Source: Patescibacteria group bacterium (GTDB taxonomy: Bacteria; Patescibacteriota; Minisyncoccia; UBA6257; 02-FULL-45-10c). Taken from it: DNA of 8,074 nt. The translations under genes were made by a program, and so were the position numbers. Location: positions 1-8,074 of the forward strand of contig JAMCXE010000026.1 in the NCBI GenBank assembly GCA_023474975.1, read 5' to 3'. The notes beneath the pieces are model-generated. The model worked only from the letters and a program-made list of their open reading frames with translations, was not told where the DNA came from and did not search any database. Shown piece after piece: positions 6,729 to 8,074 of this stretch; position 1 is the stretch's first letter, and each line of letters starts with the position of its first letter.

Positions 6729-6735
6729 TTATTAA

Positions 6736-7272
6736 ATGAATTTCGCACCAGTTCTTAAAATTTTACTTGATTTAAAAGATATGGTTTGGACTTGGCTTAG
6801 TCCTAATTTGATTTGGTTAGAACTGGTTTCTGTCTTAATTTCCGGATTACTTTTATGGGGGATCATATATATAGTAACCAAGGTGAATTATTTTGATATA
6901 AAAGCAGAACGATACATCGATATACTAGGTAAGGGAAATATAACCCAAAGGAGATCTTTAAAGGGTTGGGAGCAAATAAGAAAGCGTATTTTATCTTCTG
7001 AGCAGCAGGATTGGAAATTAGCTGTTTTGGAGGCGGATAAAATTTTAGACGAGATCTTGAAGATGGCTGGGTATTTGGGTAGTGATCTTGATAAAAAACT
7101 AGAGATACTTAACCACGAAAATTTGCAGAGTATCGATGATGTAAGAAATGCTCATACGCTGGCTGTTAAGATCTTAAGGGATCCGACAATGGAGATAAAA
7201 AAAGATGACGCTATAATAGCTTTAAAAAAATACAAAAAGGCTTTTGAGGAATTGAATTTACTTGAAAAATAA
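6736..7272 (+). CDS. Single-pass membrane protein of unknown function
   Basis: The 178-residue protein has a short amphipathic N-terminus, one strong transmembrane helix at about residues 25-48 (from NLIWLELVSV to IIYIV), then a basic linker and a helical, charged cytoplasmic domain (about 75-178). In that domain the phrase DWKLAVLEADKILDEIL, followed by GYLG, and later DDVRNAHTLAVKILRDP, are well-defined helices. I have the impression of similar proteins in many Parcubacteria genomes but cannot name a family. It begins seven bases after the gatA stop and has no ribosome binding site, so it is either coupled to gatA or read from a very short leader. The last 19 residues and stop codon lie in a 71-bp segment that is repeated in inverted orientation at 7589-7659. 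A role as a scaffold or envelope protein is only a guess. Confidence 0.8.
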   Translation: MNFAPVLKILLDLKDMVWTWLSPNLIWLELVSVLISGLLLWGIIYIVTKVNYFDIKAERYIDILGKGNITQRRSLKGWEQIRKRILSSEQQDWKLAVLEADKILDEILKMAGYLGSDLDKKLEILNHENLQSIDDVRNAHTLAVKILRDPTMEIKKDDAIIALKKYKKAFEELNLLEK

Positions 7273-7282
7273 ATTATATTGA
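7212..7282 (+). repeat. Left arm of a perfect 71-bp inverted repeat
   Basis: This segment covers the last 19 codons and stop of the membrane-protein gene plus ten bases beyond. Its reverse complement is found without a single mismatch at 7589-7659. Because it is coding on this side, this arm is the likely original and the other the copy. Confidence 0.95.
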
Positions 7283-7319
7283 ATAGATTAAAAGTTAGAG
7301 AATAAATGTTCGTTTGTAT

Positions 7320-7394
7320 GCGGTAGTAGCTTAGCTGGCCTAAAGCGCCTCCCTGTCACGGAGGAGACCGTGGGTTCAAATCCCATCTACCGCG
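7320..7394 (+). tRNA. tRNA-Asp (anticodon GTC)
   Basis: A full cloverleaf can be drawn: acceptor stem gcggtag (7320-7326) with ctaccgc (7387-7393); D stem gctt/aagc (7329-7332, 7343-7346); anticodon stem cctcc/ggagg with loop ctgtcac and anticodon GTC at 7355-7357; and T arm gtggg-ttcaaat-cccat (7370-7386). The discriminator base is G (7394), as expected for Asp. The CCA end is not encoded (the next bases are cta), so it must be added by a nucleotidyltransferase. The gene lies in the loop between the two 71-bp inverted repeat arms. A weak promoter (ttgaat at 7279, ataaat at 7302) could serve it, or it may be cut from a longer transcript of the upstream genes. Confidence 0.95.
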
Positions 7395-7398
7395 CTAA

Positions 7399-7440
7399 GC
7401 ATAAAAATATCCCCGAAATCGGGGCTATTTTTATGCTTTT
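7399..7440 (+). terminator. Intrinsic terminator after tRNA-Asp
   Basis: gcataaaaata (7399-7409) pairs with tatttttatgc (7426-7436), and after one mismatch ccccg (7411-7415) pairs with cgggg (7420-7424) around the loop aaat. Four T residues follow. It begins five bases after the tRNA. Confidence 0.8.
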
Positions 7441-7563
7441 GAATCGGTGGGATTTGAAGCCCGGAGCAAAGCGCGAGTTCGCTCAAGGCGAGGCGAGCGC
7501 TGTGAGGGCCGGCCCGAAGGAAATTTACGTCAGTAAATTTACCGGAGGGAAATCCCATCTACC
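7441..7563. repeat. GC-rich foldback element ending in a copy of the tRNA 3' end
   Basis: About 110 bases of roughly 58% G+C stand in strongly AT-rich surroundings. The outer ends pair: tgggattt (7448-7455) with aaatccca (7550-7557). Inside are a perfect palindrome gggccggccc (7506-7515), a hairpin aaatttac-gtca-gtaaattt (7521-7540), a possible gag-ttcg-ctc hairpin, and gcgc/gcgc pairs. The left end contains the reverse complement of the tRNA T-loop region (7448-7458 against 7375-7385), and the right end repeats 14 bases of the tRNA 3' part. No protein-coding content is credible. This looks like a small non-autonomous, tRNA-derived or tRNA-targeting element. I recall GC-rich foldbacks of similar style in Parcubacteria intergenic regions, without being able to cite them. 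Confidence 0.6.
7550..7563 (+). repeat. 14-bp direct repeat of the tRNA-Asp 3' end
   Basis: aaatcccatctacc here is identical to 7378-7391 inside the tRNA (T loop, T stem and acceptor stem). Such a partial copy of a tRNA 3' end downstream of the intact gene is what an attachment-site duplication leaves. The 158 bases between the copies contain no integrase gene. Confidence 0.8.
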
Positions 7564-7588
7564 TTGTTTTTATTAATTTCCCAATTAA

Positions 7589-7659
7589 TCAATATAATTT
7601 ATTTTTCAAGTAAATTCAATTCCTCAAAAGCCTTTTTGTATTTTTTTAAAGCTATTATA
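7589..7659 (-). repeat. Right arm of the perfect 71-bp inverted repeat
   Basis: It is the exact reverse complement of 7212-7282. Read on the minus strand it still encodes the last 19 residues and the stop of the membrane protein, without the rest of that gene. It ends two bases before the ATG of the next gene. Confidence 0.95.
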
Positions 7660-7661
7660 TT

Positions 7662-8030
7662 ATGCCGGTAAGAAACGACAAGGGGAAGGAATATGAAGAT
7701 TGGAAAAAGAAAATGCTCAAAGAGGGTCTTGAGCACTTCATTCGTTTAACTGAGTGGTTCTTTAATTTGATCGATCTCGGAAAAATGGATATCGGATCGA
7801 TTATTTACATTTTTGGGCATACCTGTGAATTGTATGAAATGTTCGGAATATCGGACGGAGATAGGAACATAATAATTTCTATCAGAGCTGTTGCCGATTT
7901 TCATGATAAGGGCGAAGAATTTAGAATTCGTTGGAATTCTTTTTTTCTTGGCGAAGCGTATGTTTTGGAAATGGAAGTAAGAAATAAGAATGAGAATAAG
8001 AGATACGTATACAATCCCTACGAAAAATAA
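7662..8030 (+). CDS. Small hypothetical cytoplasmic protein
   Basis: The 122-residue protein has no signal peptide, no membrane helix and no motif I recognise. It starts with a charged, helical segment (KEYEDWKKKMLKEGLEHF), has a hydrophobic middle (DIGSIIYIFGHTCELYEMFG), and ends in a polar tail rich in Arg, Asn, Lys and Tyr. A UPF or toxin/antitoxin family cannot be assigned. The ATG at 7662 follows the right repeat arm by two bases, and an in-frame TAA at 7647 excludes a longer protein. No ribosome binding site is seen. A -10-like TATTAT (7653-7658) lies only three bases before the ATG, too close for the usual leaderless arrangement, so expression is unclear. Codon use matches the neighbouring genes, and a good terminator follows, which supports a real gene. 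Confidence 0.65.
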   Translation: MPVRNDKGKEYEDWKKKMLKEGLEHFIRLTEWFFNLIDLGKMDIGSIIYIFGHTCELYEMFGISDGDRNIIISIRAVADFHDKGEEFRIRWNSFFLGEAYVLEMEVRNKNENKRYVYNPYEK

Positions 8031-8034
8031 AATG

Positions 8035-8064
8035 TGCCCCGTTAGCAATACGGGGCATTTTTTT
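8035..8064 (+). terminator. Intrinsic terminator of the small hypothetical gene
   Basis: tgccccgt (8035-8042) pairs perfectly with acggggca (8050-8057) across a seven-base loop and is followed by seven T residues. It begins five bases after the stop codon. Only ten bases of the window remain beyond it. Confidence 0.92.
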
Positions 8065-8074
8065 AAGTTGACTG

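Noticed and set aside
7392..7549. A complete integrated element or genomic island between the tRNA repeats
   Set aside because: Only 158 bases separate the copies, with no integrase or other gene, so at most a non-autonomous or remnant element can be claimed.
7376..7558. A 60-codon minus-strand open frame over the tRNA and foldback element
   Set aside because: It overlaps the tRNA and structured DNA; the absence of stops follows from the G+C-rich palindromes.
7370..7576. A 68-codon plus-strand open frame starting in the tRNA and crossing the GC-rich element
   Set aside because: It begins inside tRNA-Asp, reads through a terminator and the foldback element, and has no ribosome binding site or recognisable protein character.
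7746..8048. A 100-codon minus-strand open frame opposite the small hypothetical gene
   Set aside because: It starts within the terminator hairpin at the right end and has no ribosome binding site; the plus-strand frame has matching codon use and its own terminator.

Overview
This AT-rich window looks like part of the chromosome of a Candidate Phyla Radiation bacterium (Patescibacteria, Parcubacteria-like). The inference rests on the style of the minor-pilin genes, the run ligA-gatC-gatA with almost no spacing, short lineage-type hypothetical proteins, a tRNA without an encoded CCA, and start codons placed directly after -10 boxes. I judged this by recognition, not by a search. UGA is not read through in any gene, so the ordinary bacterial code fits.

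Layout. Positions 1-291 hold the 3' end of a cysteine-rich, probably exported protein, followed by a strong hairpin that can terminate transcription in both directions. On the minus strand, 338-1117 encodes a signal-peptide-bearing outer-membrane-type beta-barrel protein with its own sigma-70-like promoter and a strong Shine-Dalgarno site. Its base composition and expression signals differ from everything to its right. Rightwards from 1301 runs one dense gene series: three type IV pilin-like proteins (PilV-, PilW/GspJ- and PilX/GspK-like), NAD+-dependent DNA ligase (ligA), the C and A subunits of the Asp/Glu-tRNA amidotransferase (gatC, gatA), and a single-pass membrane protein of unknown function. 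Then come tRNA-Asp(GTC), a terminator, a GC-rich structured element, a small unknown gene and a terminator.

How the genes work together. The three pilin-like proteins probably form the tip or minor-pilin complex of a type IV pilus or secretion/competence pseudopilus. LigA serves replication and repair. GatC and GatA need GatB, which is not in this window, to make Gln-tRNA(Gln) and/or Asn-tRNA(Asn). These are housekeeping genes packed together rather than one pathway.

The most unusual part is 7212-7659. A perfect 71-bp inverted repeat, one arm of which is the 3' end of the membrane-protein gene, encloses tRNA-Asp and a roughly 120-bp GC-rich foldback element. That element ends in a 14-bp copy of the tRNA 3' end. 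It could be a small tRNA-associated mobile or invertible element, or an assembly artefact. Other points of interest are unusual substitutions in LigA, probable leaderless transcripts, and an outer-membrane barrel gene in what otherwise looks like a genome without a classical outer membrane.
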